Assembly: GCF_003591035.1 (NCBI RefSeq)
Contig: NZ_QYUO01000003.1
Span: 806,001-870,000, forward strand
Reading direction: 5' to 3'
DNA: 64,000 nt
Source: Noviherbaspirillum saxi
Lineage (GTDB): Bacteria; Pseudomonadota; Gammaproteobacteria; Burkholderiales; Burkholderiaceae_D
Made by a program: the position numbers and the translations under genes. Shown in pieces: positions 37,031-45,245 of the stretch. The notes under the pieces were generated by a model. It saw only the letters and a program-made list of their open reading frames with translations, did no database searches and had not been told where the DNA came from. Position 1 is the first letter of the stretch; the number at the start of each line of letters is the position of its first letter.

Positions 37031-37665
37031 CACCTTTCACATCAATACACGGCCTAATCGCGTCACTGGACAGGAATAACGTCGATACCGATGCGATCAT
37101 TCCGAAACAGTTCATGAAAACCATCGGCCGTACTGGCCTTGGCCCCTTCGCATTCGATGCGTGGCGTTACCTCGATGAAGGGTCCTGGGGCCAGGATTGC
37201 TCGAAGCGCCCACTCAATCCAGACTTCGAGCTAAACCAGCCGAGATTCGCAGGTGCGTCGATTCTTTTGACCAGAAAGAACTTTGGCTGCGGCTCATCGC
37301 GTGAACATGCGCCATGGGCACTAAAAGATATGGGCTTTCGGGCTATCGTCGGCGAGTCATTTGGCGATATCTTCCGCAACAATTGCCTAAAGAACGGCAT
37401 CCTTGTAGTGATTCTCCCGGCGGCACAGGTACAGGGACTGGTAGTACGGGTTGCGGCCCAGCCGGGGGCAACCATGGCGATCGACCTGGCGACGCGCTCC
37501 CTGCATTTTGACGGCTCGGAAGTGATCAGGTTCGATATCGATACCACATGGCAGGAGCGCCTCCTGAATGGCTGGGACGATATATCGATGACCTTGCAGG
37601 AAGCAGAAGCCATTCGCCACTTCGAAGAAAAGCATCGCACCGCTCAGCCCTGGCTTTACGACTAG
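37027..37665 (+). CDS. leuD: LeuD-type hydro-lyase small subunit
   Basis: A 212-residue swivelling-domain subunit with [17 protein letters not shown], the loop [19 protein letters not shown] and [20 protein letters not shown]. The length matches LeuD. Translation is coupled to the large subunit (overlap of four bases). Function follows that of the partner: isopropylmalate isomerase or, by context, maleate hydratase. Confidence 0.88.
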   Translation: MTPFTSIHGLIASLDRNNVDTDAIIPKQFMKTIGRTGLGPFAFDAWRYLDEGSWGQDCSKRPLNPDFELNQPRFAGASILLTRKNFGCGSSREHAPWALKDMGFRAIVGESFGDIFRNNCLKNGILVVILPAAQVQGLVVRVAAQPGATMAIDLATRSLHFDGSEVIRFDIDTTWQERLLNGWDDISMTLQEAEAIRHFEEKHRTAQPWLYD

Positions 37666-37892
37666 GCCGATCATGGCTTGGCGTAGCCAGGCCGTACTCT
37701 TACTGCTCACGAAAGCGTCAAATGACCATCAACAGGGCGCTGAGCGAGAAATTCCTCCAGTGGACGTGGATTATCACCACTCTGATGCGACCAATTAGTC
37801 GGAGACAACCAGCGGCGCACAAGTAAACAAATTGAATTAGCGACTGCGCTATCCGGCTTGATGGAAAGGCCAGCGTGTGCCGAATGTTTTAC
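37666..37892. other. Intergenic region after leuD
   Basis: No gene recognised; a short frame at 37723 has no motif. Leads into a perfect palindrome and a terminator-like hairpin. Confidence 0.4.
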
Positions 37893-37910
37893 TGAGCAAG
37901 ATCTTGCTCA
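37893..37910. promoter_or_regulatory. Perfect 18-bp palindrome
   Basis: TGAGCAAGATCTTGCTCA reads the same on both strands. The GAGCA/TGCTC halves resemble the arms of the TetR-type operator at 21603, but with other spacing. No gene start follows closely. Confidence 0.5.
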
Positions 37911-37954
37911 AGTAGAATTTGACGATGTAGAATCAGCTCGCTGTAATTAACGAG

Positions 37955-37994
37955 AAGGGCTCATGACTGGACCACCAGTTGTCAGCCCTTTTTG
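37955..37994 (+). terminator. Terminator-like hairpin
   Basis: AAGGGCT...ACTGG pairs with CCAGT...AGCCCTT (several internal mismatches), followed by TTTTT. It could end the TetR/leuCD transcript. Confidence 0.5.
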
Positions 37995-38025
37995 CTTTAA
38001 CGTTCGCGTGAAACGGTGGCGCCAT

Positions 38026-38400
38026 TTATGCGCCTGCACGCTTGACTCCGATCGGTGCCATGACCTGAATCACGCATCGGGGAGGGTGGCCTGGGCCGAT
38101 GCCTTTACCAGATTTGGCGCCGGCGCATCTTTCAGTCGTCCGCCGGGGATTGCCTGAAAATCCTGGCGCGTCCTCACCACGACAGTTGAGCCAATCGTCG
38201 TATTCCTCCAGTTCAGGTAATACCAGCATTCTCGTTTCACCTTCCGGTTGACGCATGCGCGCCATCAGCGCATGGTCGGCGTTGATCGTCAGCATTGAAG
38301 AGCTCAGCATTGAAGAGCTCAGCAACGGCAAGCCATTGTCACCATCGCTTCGATACGCCCCGATTCCCGTCACGCCAATCGGTTCGTCAGTCTGTTCCAT
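38026..38400 (-). pseudogene. SOS response-associated peptidase (SRAP/YedK) C-terminal remnant
   Basis: The readable part, SMLTINADHALMARMRQP followed by MLVLPELEEYDDWL, matches the last third of SRAP (YedK/HMCES) proteins, which crosslink abasic sites in single-stranded DNA. The catalytic N-terminal Cys and the main body are missing. A 15-bp tandem duplication has been inserted in the segment. It faces a dinB fragment on the other strand. Confidence 0.65.
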
Positions 38401-38440
38401 TACTCATGGCGCAGGGCAGACCAACCGGCCATTCTTCTCC

Positions 38441-38683
38441 GTGCAATCCGATTCCATTTTTGCAGGTATTTCAGAGCCATTGCAAGTGCCTCACCGCCGT
38501 ATTGCGCATCTCGACATGGACTCCTTTTTTGCGTCGGTCGAGTTGCTAAAATATCCAGACCTGAAAAGATCTCCAGTGGTGATTGGGGGCGCAATGAACA
38601 CCAGCCAGGGCAACTGCCGAATGGAACCCGACGCTATGCCCGTTGGCGGGATTATGTCGGACGCAAAAAATTCTTTGAAATAG
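38441..38683 (+). pseudogene. dinB: DNA polymerase IV (dinB) N-terminal remnant
   Basis: The frame contains RRIAHLDMDSFFASVELLKY, PDLKRSPVVIGG, the N-terminal palm motif of Y-family polymerases including the DMDSFF metal site. The frame ends within 40 codons after this in unrelated sequence. About 300 residues are missing, so it is non-functional. Confidence 0.75.
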
Positions 38684-38703
38684 GATACACATTTCAAAAA
38701 ACA

Positions 38704-38739
38704 TTCAGTACACTTATCTTATACCGTAAGTGTGCTGAA
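38704..38739. promoter_or_regulatory. Inverted repeat upstream of vanA, operator candidate
   Basis: TTCAGTACACTTA and TAAGTGTGCTGAA face each other (12 of 13 pairs), separated by ten bases. A ribosome-site-like AGGAGACATG follows. A related repeat occurs after vanB (41274). Confidence 0.65.
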
Positions 38740-39090
38740 CAATATCCAAAGGAGACATGATGGAAACCTTGAAATCAGCTCGTTCTAGCAAGAGGTCCAA
38801 GAAGCCCCCCGTCGGGCCAATGCACGGAGCTTTGTGGCTGCGTCCAACACGACGCCAACGCCTTGCCGGCGCTATAGGGCGTAGTTCACAGCGCATTTAA
38901 CTTGACGCGCAGCGCCGCATATGGAAGAGGCGGGTAGGGCTTAGCCGAGTAGATGAAATTAGTTGGTAGCGACTGTTCCCATGTTGCTGGCGCGATACTC
39001 GGACCAGCCATCTAGATCGTGACACAAACATAGCGCGGCAAGAGATCCCAGTAACGTGATTTCGTTTTTGATTCGTCAAGAGAGATTGTT
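38740..39090. other. Region between the inverted repeat and vanA
   Basis: Contains a 47-codon frame (38757-38900, starting MMETLKSARSSKR) behind a good AGGAG site but with no recognisable motif. Otherwise presumably the vanA leader. No terminator seen. Confidence 0.4.
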
Positions 39091-40131
39091 ATGTTCCCTA
39101 AAAATACCTGGTACGTGGCCTGTACTCCAGACGAGATCGTCGAGAAGCCACTAGGAAGAAAGATCTGCGGTGAGAACATGGTTTTCTACCGTACAAGCGA
39201 GGGCAAGGTAGCTGCGCTGGAAGATTTTTGTCCCCATCGGGGCGCTCCCCTATCCCTTGGATTCATCCGAGACGGAAATTTGGTGTGCGGTTACCACGGC
39301 TTAGAGATGGGCCCAGATGGGAAGACCATCGCGATGCCAGGTCAGCGTGTGCGCGGTTTCCCGTGCATAAAATCATTCCCCGTTTTCGAGCGCTATGGCT
39401 TCATCTGGGTATGGCCTGGGGATGCTACGCGTGCCGATCCAGCACTCATTCATCACCTTGAATGGGCAGAAAGTCCGGACTGGGCTTACGGCGGCGGGCT
39501 CTACCATATCAAGTGCGACTATCGTCTCATGATCGATAACCTGATGGACCTGACACACGAGACTTACGTTCACGCGACGAGTATCGGGCAGCGGGAAATC
39601 GATGAGGCTCCCGTCAATACGAAGGTCATAGGCGACGAAGTCATCACAAGCCGCTATATGGAGAACGTCGAGGCTCCGCCGTTTTGGAAAGCAGCATTAC
39701 GCGGCAACGGATTAGCAGATGATGTGCCAGTCGATCGTTGGCAAATTTGCCAGTATCTGCCACCGAGCCACGTCATGATCGAAGTCGGAGTCGCCCATGC
39801 GGGCCACGGTGGGTACGATGCTGCGCCTGAGCATAAAGTTTCGAGTATCGTTGTCGACTTCATGACGCCAGAAACAGAGACATCTCATTGGTATTTCTGG
39901 GGTATGGCTCGTAACTTCAAACCCAACGACCCGGCACTAACGGAAACAATCCGGGAAGGCCAAGGCAAGATCTTTGCCGAAGACCAGGAAATGCTTGAGA
40001 AGCAACAACGAAACATCCTTACTTATCCAGAACGGAAGCTACTCATGCTCAATATTGATGCAGGTGGTGTCCAGTCACGACGCGTCCTTGATCGCATTCT
40101 GGCCGAAGAGCAAGCCATTTCAGCAGCTTGA
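39091..40131 (+). CDS. vanA: Vanillate O-demethylase, Rieske oxygenase subunit
   Basis: A 346-residue protein nearly colinear with VanA: start MFPKNTWYVACTPDEI, Rieske ligands Cys47-x-His49 (DFCPHRGAPLSLG) and Cys66-x2-His69 (CGYHGLEMG), and the mononuclear iron motif DNLMDLTHETYVH (Asp153, His156, His161). The VanA-specific GNGLADDVPVDRWQIC stretch and the ending NIDAGGVQSRRV are also present. It oxidatively demethylates vanillate to protocatechuate and formaldehyde with electrons from VanB. The vanB gene follows after 45 bases. An inverted repeat lies about 350 bases upstream. Confidence 0.95.
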   Translation: MFPKNTWYVACTPDEIVEKPLGRKICGENMVFYRTSEGKVAALEDFCPHRGAPLSLGFIRDGNLVCGYHGLEMGPDGKTIAMPGQRVRGFPCIKSFPVFERYGFIWVWPGDATRADPALIHHLEWAESPDWAYGGGLYHIKCDYRLMIDNLMDLTHETYVHATSIGQREIDEAPVNTKVIGDEVITSRYMENVEAPPFWKAALRGNGLADDVPVDRWQICQYLPPSHVMIEVGVAHAGHGGYDAAPEHKVSSIVVDFMTPETETSHWYFWGMARNFKPNDPALTETIREGQGKIFAEDQEMLEKQQRNILTYPERKLLMLNIDAGGVQSRRVLDRILAEEQAISAA

Positions 40132-40176
40132 GGAAATATTCCCGGCCGCCTATAGGTATTCAAAGATCGATGAAGA

Positions 40177-41148
40177 ATGAGTGAGACAAAAGTGGAAACT
40201 ATCGACGTTAAGGTTGTACGTAAGACCAAGGAAGCGGATGGCATTGTAAGCTTCAAGTTACAGGCCGCTAATGGTAAGCCGCTGGCATCGTTTAGCGCAG
40301 GTTCGCACATTGATGTCCATGTGCCCGGTGGAATAGTGAGACAATACTCACTTTGCAATGACCCGCACGATTCCAGTCACTACCAGATCGCGGTCTTACG
40401 CGATCCTGCCTCTCGGGGCGGCTCGCTCGGTATGCATGAGCAAGTCAATCAAGGCGACGTGATCAAGATTAGTCAACCAAAAAATCAATTTCCTTTGGTG
40501 CCTGCCGAGCGAAGCCTTCTGCTAGCAGGGGGGATTGGTATCACGCCGATATTGTGCATGGCTGAGCGCCTCACGCGCATAGGTGCCCGGTTCAAAATGC
40601 ATTATTGCAGCCGATCAGCAGAGCGGACTGCATTTGTTGATCGCATAAAAGCAAGCGCATTCGCGTCGCACGCTCAGTTTCATTTCGATGATGCTGGCTC
40701 AGAGCAGAAATTAGATTTACCGGCCATCCTGAAAAAGGCTGGTAAGGAAACGCATATCTACGTTTGCGGGCCAACAGGCTTTATCGAGCACGTCGTTGCT
40801 ACTGCAAAGGAGCTCGGTGTAGGTGAAGAGTTCGTCCATTTTGAATATTTCGGTGCCAAGCAGGCTGATACGACCGGCGATACTGCATTTGAAGTAAAGA
40901 TAGCGAGTACCGGCGCGTGCTATCAGATACCCGCTGGGAAAACGGTCGTGGCGATATTAGAAGAGCAGGGCATTTCCATTCCCATATCCTGCGAGCAGGG
41001 AGTATGCGGAACTTGCATCACACGTATATTGGATGGAGTTCCGGACCATCGCGATATGTATTTTATGGATAACGAGAAAGCGCAAAATGACCAGTTCACA
41101 CCTTGCTGTTCGAGGGCAAAAAGCACTTCCCTTACGCTTGATCTCTAA
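40177..41148 (+). CDS. vanB: Vanillate O-demethylase, ferredoxin reductase subunit
   Basis: A 323-residue class IA reductase: FMN/NAD-binding half (VRQYSLCNDPHDSSHYQIAV, LLAGGIGITPILCMAERL, YVCGPTGFIEHV), then a C-terminal plant-type [2Fe-2S] domain with cysteines in CEQGVCGTCITRILDG and CCSRAK. It delivers electrons from NAD(P)H to VanA. It may also serve the Rieske oxygenase at 58049, which has no reductase of its own in the window. The next gene in a normal van operon (porin or transporter) is only a stump here. Confidence 0.94.
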   Translation: MSETKVETIDVKVVRKTKEADGIVSFKLQAANGKPLASFSAGSHIDVHVPGGIVRQYSLCNDPHDSSHYQIAVLRDPASRGGSLGMHEQVNQGDVIKISQPKNQFPLVPAERSLLLAGGIGITPILCMAERLTRIGARFKMHYCSRSAERTAFVDRIKASAFASHAQFHFDDAGSEQKLDLPAILKKAGKETHIYVCGPTGFIEHVVATAKELGVGEEFVHFEYFGAKQADTTGDTAFEVKIASTGACYQIPAGKTVVAILEEQGISIPISCEQGVCGTCITRILDGVPDHRDMYFMDNEKAQNDQFTPCCSRAKSTSLTLDL

Positions 41149-41209
41149 TTTTGCTTTTATGGTCCTATAAAAGGAGATGCGTGGCGCGGCCAACTTGATT
41201 TGGCGACGA

Positions 41210-41232
41210 GGCTAGTGGGGCCCAAACTAGCC
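41210..41232. terminator. Short hairpin after vanB
   Basis: GGCTAGT pairs with ACTAGCC across a nine-base loop. There is no clear T-run, so termination is only possible. Confidence 0.35.
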
Positions 41233-41273
41233 GTTGATAGAGCCAAAAACTTCCTACACATCCTAACAAATAT

Positions 41274-41307
41274 TCAGTACTTTCAACATAGACGTTGAGT
41301 GTACTGA
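41274..41307. promoter_or_regulatory. Inverted repeat downstream of vanB, operator candidate
   Basis: TCAGTACTTTCAAC faces GTTGAGTGTACTGA (12 of 14 pairs). It shares the TCAGTAC half with the repeat at 38704. It is followed, as there, by an AGGAGACA site and an ATG (41355). Confidence 0.6.
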
Positions 41308-41354
41308 GCGATAGCGAAATATGCGTTCGGGATAAGGCAAAACCAGGAGACACC

Positions 41355-41394
41355 ATGAAGACGATAATGATAACGTCTGCTCTTCTAATCTCTA
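41355..41394 (+). pseudogene. Start of an exported protein gene cut off by IS debris
   Basis: Behind CAGGAGACACC the ATG opens MKTIMITSALLISIT, a signal-peptide start. It is cut after about 14 codons by a transposase fragment. By position after vanAB it may have been a porin (vanP-like) gene. Confidence 0.45.
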
Positions 41395-41556
41395 TCACTC
41401 GCGGACGAATTGCAAGTCGACCTGGACGAATGGCTGGCGTACTACAACAACGATCGCACGCACCAAGGAAAGATGTGTTGTGGTAGGACACCGATGCAAA
41501 CACTGTTGGACGGAAAGGAGGTGTGGCGCGATAAGATCACCACATTGAACAGCTGA
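41395..41556 (+). pseudogene. IS481-type transposase C-terminal fragment
   Basis: A different frame from the preceding stump reads SLADELQVDLDEWLAYYNND, then RTHQGKMCCGRTPMQTLLDG and stops at TGA 41554-41556. This is the tail of the integrase-core transposases of the IS481 group. The rest of the element is absent. Confidence 0.8.
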
Positions 41557-41600
41557 ATTTGAATTGACAATCGCTAGCGTCAAACCGGGCAACTGTCAGA

Positions 41601-41708
41601 TCAGATCGCGACTACTACAACTAATTCAACCAGCCCATTCATGCCCTTGCGCATGCTGGTCATGCCGACCACAATCCAGATGCGTGTACCCGCCGGTGGG
41701 CCTATCAT
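41601..41708 (-). pseudogene. IS66 accessory gene tnpB, N-terminal fragment
   Basis: The frame starts MIGPPAGTRIWIVVGMTSMR and continues KGMNGL, the standard opening of IS66 TnpB, but ends after 36 codons (the full protein is about 115). Confidence 0.8.
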
Positions 41709-41796
41709 CCCTGTCACACCGAGAGTACAGCCCACAGACGAATCACGTCGACTTCTCCTTCGACCCGAACAACCGTTCCAGCAATCCTGATTTCGA

Positions 41797-42093
41797 TTAG
41801 GGCCCGAGCGGCTTGCTTGCAGAGGCGTTATCAAACCGCGTCGCTGGGCTGGGCAGTTCCACGATCGGTGCATCTGTTTGCGCAACCAGACTGACTGGAA
41901 GCAGTGCCGGTTCAGACGTAACAGGCGCATAAAATTCGCCGGCACGATACTCTCGCCTCCATCAGGACAGCAGATTGGGATTGAGGCCATGCTCGCGAGC
42001 CAGCTTTGACACTGACACGCCAGGTTCGCATGCAAGAGCTGCGACGCGGGCTATGAATTCGATTGGAAAATTAGGCCGCCTGCCCGACTTCAT
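41797..42093 (-). pseudogene. IS66 accessory gene tnpA, broken by a stop codon
   Basis: From ATG 42093: MKSGRRPNFPIEFIARVAAL, GVSVSKLAREHGLNPNLLS, a TGA stop, then WRREYRAGEFYAPV. This is the helix-turn-helix start and middle of IS66 TnpA. It lies just upstream of the tnpB fragment in the natural order. The large tnpC transposase gene is missing. Confidence 0.8.
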
Positions 42094-42448
42094 CGACGCT
42101 AATGTCGCTTTCTCACGCTAACTTTTCCATCCGGTGCTCACCGAACTATTACATTCAGAGCTCTGATCAGAGGGTGGATTGCCAGGATCGTAATTACCTC
42201 TTGGAACTAACGCGTGCGGGGGAAGGCGCGTTCATGATGAGTGGTCAACTTTCCAAGAGTTGGTGTGCATGAACCTATCGAACGCAGAGAGTTGCTTCTA
42301 TTCAGTCGGAATTACCACGGTACGAATCTTTGTCATAATATGCATAAAGTAATCTTTCTCATCAATACATCGCCAATATGCACTGGCTTTCGCATCGTTA
42401 TCTCATTCAATATTTTAGTGATTTAGCTACTCGGGACATCGTCCATAT
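42094..42448. other. Intergenic region ahead of the MarR gene
   Basis: No gene recognised. The right part is AT-rich (TCATAATATGCATAAAGTAATC...) and probably contains the promoter of the MarR gene. Confidence 0.4.
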
Positions 42449-42460
42449 TTGCAACAAAAC

Positions 42461-43000
42461 ATGAAAACGTCATCCAACGATCACAACAAACAAACCTTGT
42501 CCGAGGATCTCTATGCACAGCCTGGACACTTGCTTCGTCGTGCTCAGCAGATTTCCGCATCACTCTTCTTTGATGAAATCGATGCCGATATCACCCCGAT
42601 TCAGTATGCGGTTCTGCATACCCTCATGGAGCATCCGGGCATTGACCAGGTCTCGGTGGCCGGTCTTGTCGCAATTGACACTTCTACCGCAGCGACGGTC
42701 ATCGTTCGCCTTGAACAACGGGGTCTTCTAACGCGCGAAGTGCATGCTGTTGACCGGCGGCTGAGAGTTGTTAACCTTACCAAAGCAGGCGAAAAGCTCC
42801 TTGTGAGTCTCATTCCAGCTATTCACCGGCTTCATCAGAAGATCCTCGAGCCCTTCACGGTGACGGAAGCCCAGCAATTTATGAAACTGCTCCACAAGTT
42901 AGTTCACCTTCAGAACGAACAGAGCCGGGCGCCTTTTAGCGAGATGAAACGCGATCTACCGGTGGATCGTACGCCTCGTAAGCGAGGAGCCCGCTCTTGA
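42461..43000 (+). CDS. MarR-family regulator, candidate regulator of vanAB
   Basis: About 179 residues from ATG 42461; an in-frame TTG at 42449 is also possible, and neither has a strong ribosome site. MarR features: DADITPIQYAVLHTLMEHPG, ATVIVRLEQRGLLTREV and wing DRRLRVVNLTKAG. It is the nearest regulator gene to vanAB, with only IS debris between them. The inverted repeats at 38704 and 41274 are the likely sites if it controls them. The ligand is unknown. Confidence 0.82.
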   Translation: MKTSSNDHNKQTLSEDLYAQPGHLLRRAQQISASLFFDEIDADITPIQYAVLHTLMEHPGIDQVSVAGLVAIDTSTAATVIVRLEQRGLLTREVHAVDRRLRVVNLTKAGEKLLVSLIPAIHRLHQKILEPFTVTEAQQFMKLLHKLVHLQNEQSRAPFSEMKRDLPVDRTPRKRGARS

Positions 43001-44171
43001 TGTTCAACGATGTACTGTAATGCAAGTTATGAGACTTTGCCCTACGGTGAAAACTAAAAAGCTCAAGCGGCATTTTTGAGCATTTGATGGGGATCGATAA
43101 CAAATTTCGTCGGTACTCCGGCATCAAATTCGCCATAGCCCTTACAGCGCGTTGGGCGAATTCAAGCCTGAGGTGCGATGAAATGAAGGTTTCTATCTTT
43201 CCAAGCCTCAGCCACCGGTCGAACGCCAGCCTAGCGTGCCGAAGTATGAATTCCAAGCCACATTCTGAGTCTTCGGCAAGCGGATACCGCGGACGGCGTT
43301 GCTCGCTGCGATGCTGCTTGAGTCTTTTGTGCCGGTTATCGTTCAGGCGCAGGAAACGCCTCTGCGCGAACCATTGTCCTTGCGCGGCTACGGCTCTAAG
43401 GGCGTCGCGCATTCCTCTTCGCGGGACGCCGATTTCGTAAGCGTGGCACCAAGTTCACCCATCACTTTCGCGAAACAGGTTCCGAAACAGTAATGGGTGA
43501 TTTTCGTGATTTCCGGGGTGAGCAAATCCGGGAGCGGATTTTGCACGCCTTCGCTGCGCGGACAGCCGGTGGCGACCGCACCCGCAGCATGCTCGCCGGA
43601 GCGTCCCAGCGCATCGATCTAGCGGTCGACCTGCAAGCCATCCAGATTTCCCATGGCATTTACAGTAAATCAGACATGATCTCAGCAACGGTCTGCTTCC
43701 GGACCAATCGTGTTTGGCTGCCTTCAAGCCCTGCTGATGTTTATTCCGCAACCAGCCCGCCGCCATCGTTGCATTCGAGTTACCCAAGAGACACCGTGAC
43801 GCACCGAGGTTACTGATTTCGTCACGGTAGGCGCGGTGCAAAGCGGCTGACTTCCTTTGGATATTGAGCCTTAGGGCTCGGCTCCTCGTCGCCCGGAAAA
43901 TCTACACACGCTGCGACATCAATGCCTCGCCAGCAGCTTGTGGCGTTTGCACTGTGAGAGAGGAACAATTTCGTTCGTAAGGACGATGTTAAACGCTTAG
44001 ACGAATTATTCGTTTTCTGCTGCAGATATAAAGTATGGATATCATACAAAGTTAACAGAAAACCGGAATAGCGCGTATGAAAAGCTAAATATGAAATATG
44101 TCTTTGTGATATTTGAAAAAGAAACTATCGCGTTGACGCTTTAATTGCGAAAAATAAGTATGTCTTACTAA
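43001..44171. other. Long intergenic region without recognisable genes
   Basis: About 1.2 kb. Several frames stay open for 60-160 codons on both strands (for example 42936-43412 and 43455-43841 on the minus strand), but none has a known motif, a signal peptide or a ribosome site. They are interrupted as if they were the remains of genes. The last 150 bases are AT-rich and lead into the promoter of the dioxygenase operon. Confidence 0.5.
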
Positions 44172-44200
44172 TTGACTGAGATCTTTTTTGGATGCAGAAT
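44172..44200 (+). promoter_or_regulatory. Promoter of the hydrolase/lignostilbene dioxygenase operon, shared type
   Basis: TTGACT, 17 bases, CAGAAT. The surrounding CTAATTGACTGA and ATGAGGACAT recur at identical spacing ahead of the Rieske gene (57879). Confidence 0.65.
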
Positions 44201-44237
44201 GAGGACATAATACGAATGCATCCGGAGACAATTTCTC

Positions 44238-45116
44238 ATGCAACCTCATCTGCGTCAAGCGTTGGCCGCATTGGGCCGCGCTATCACTCCAGAGCTTATC
44301 GGAGGCACGTCCGCCTTGATGGCACCCCACGCGCCGCGTCCTCAGGCGGATGCGTGCACCGTGCTCCGCGACCAAAGCTACGGCCCTCACGACCGTCATC
44401 GCCTGGATATATTTGTGCCGAACGGGGCGCCGCACGCGCGGCCCGTGGTGCTGTTCGTGCACGGCGGTGGCTTTACCATGGGGCAGAAGGGCGGCCCTGA
44501 TGACGTTTTTTATAACCATATCGGCGCCTGGGCTGTAGCACAGGGCTGGGTTGGCGCGACAATGAATTATCGACTCGCGCCGGACCATGTTTGGCCTGCT
44601 GGTGCTGATGACGTCACCTTGGCGGCCCGCTGGTTGCAGCAGCACGCACATTCCTGGTGTGGTGATGCGCCCGCCGTGGTGCTCATGGGACAGTCCGCTG
44701 GCGCTGCACACGTGGCCGGTTGCCTCGCGCGGTGGCCAGCGCAACAGCCTCGACCGAGCGGAGCGATTCTGCTCAGTGGATTGTATGACTTAAGTACGCT
44801 GCGCCACAGCGAGCGGGAACGCCTTTACTACGGCACGGACAGCAGTCTGTTCGCCGAGCGTTCGAGCTTGCCGAGACTGCTGGCCGGCGACTGGAACTGC
44901 CTGTATACCGTGTCCGAACTGGACCCGGCGGAATTCCAGCAGCAGGCAGCGCAGGTCGTGGCCGCCTCCATGGAGCGAACTGGCCGATGGCCGGAGATGA
45001 TTTATCTGAGCGGCCACAATCATTTATCCAGTGTGCAACATATTGGCGCTCCACACGATACGCTGGGGCCGGTGCTGGCTGAGTTCGTTGGCCGTATCAC
45101 CGCACGCGTCGGCTGA
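44238..45116 (+). CDS. Alpha/beta hydrolase (HSL/carboxylesterase type), paralogue of the one at 3312
   Basis: A 292-residue hydrolase with HGGG (75-78), GQSAG (Ser153), SELDP (Asp229) and GHNHLSSV (His near 260). It is aligned residue by residue with the hydrolase at 3312. It heads a rightward operon and precedes the lignostilbene-type dioxygenase by 129 bases. Release of a phenolic from an ester before oxidative cleavage would suit the context (inference). Confidence 0.87.
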   Translation: MQPHLRQALAALGRAITPELIGGTSALMAPHAPRPQADACTVLRDQSYGPHDRHRLDIFVPNGAPHARPVVLFVHGGGFTMGQKGGPDDVFYNHIGAWAVAQGWVGATMNYRLAPDHVWPAGADDVTLAARWLQQHAHSWCGDAPAVVLMGQSAGAAHVAGCLARWPAQQPRPSGAILLSGLYDLSTLRHSERERLYYGTDSSLFAERSSLPRLLAGDWNCLYTVSELDPAEFQQQAAQVVAASMERTGRWPEMIYLSGHNHLSSVQHIGAPHDTLGPVLAEFVGRITARVG

Positions 45117-45245
45117 GGTGCGTATGTGGACGCGGCATACGTCATCCTCCCAAGCCAAGGCCGTTGCGCCCAAGGCGCGCAGCCGCCAATTGGCTTCCGC
45201 CAAGTCTCCTGATCGATTCACCTTCCAACATCACTAGGAGTTCCC

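Noticed and set aside
38757..38900. 47-codon frame behind a good AGGAG site
   Set aside because: No motif and basic, low-complexity composition. It may be a relic start like the stump at 41355, but not enough to call a gene.
42936..43841. Several open frames of 100-160 codons on both strands
   Set aside because: No motif, no ribosome site and no consistent frame. Possibly gene debris but not assignable, so not listed as genes.
44085..44744. Minus-strand open frame of 219 codons opposite the hydrolase start
   Set aside because: Covers the promoter and hydrolase gene in antisense; no protein-like features.
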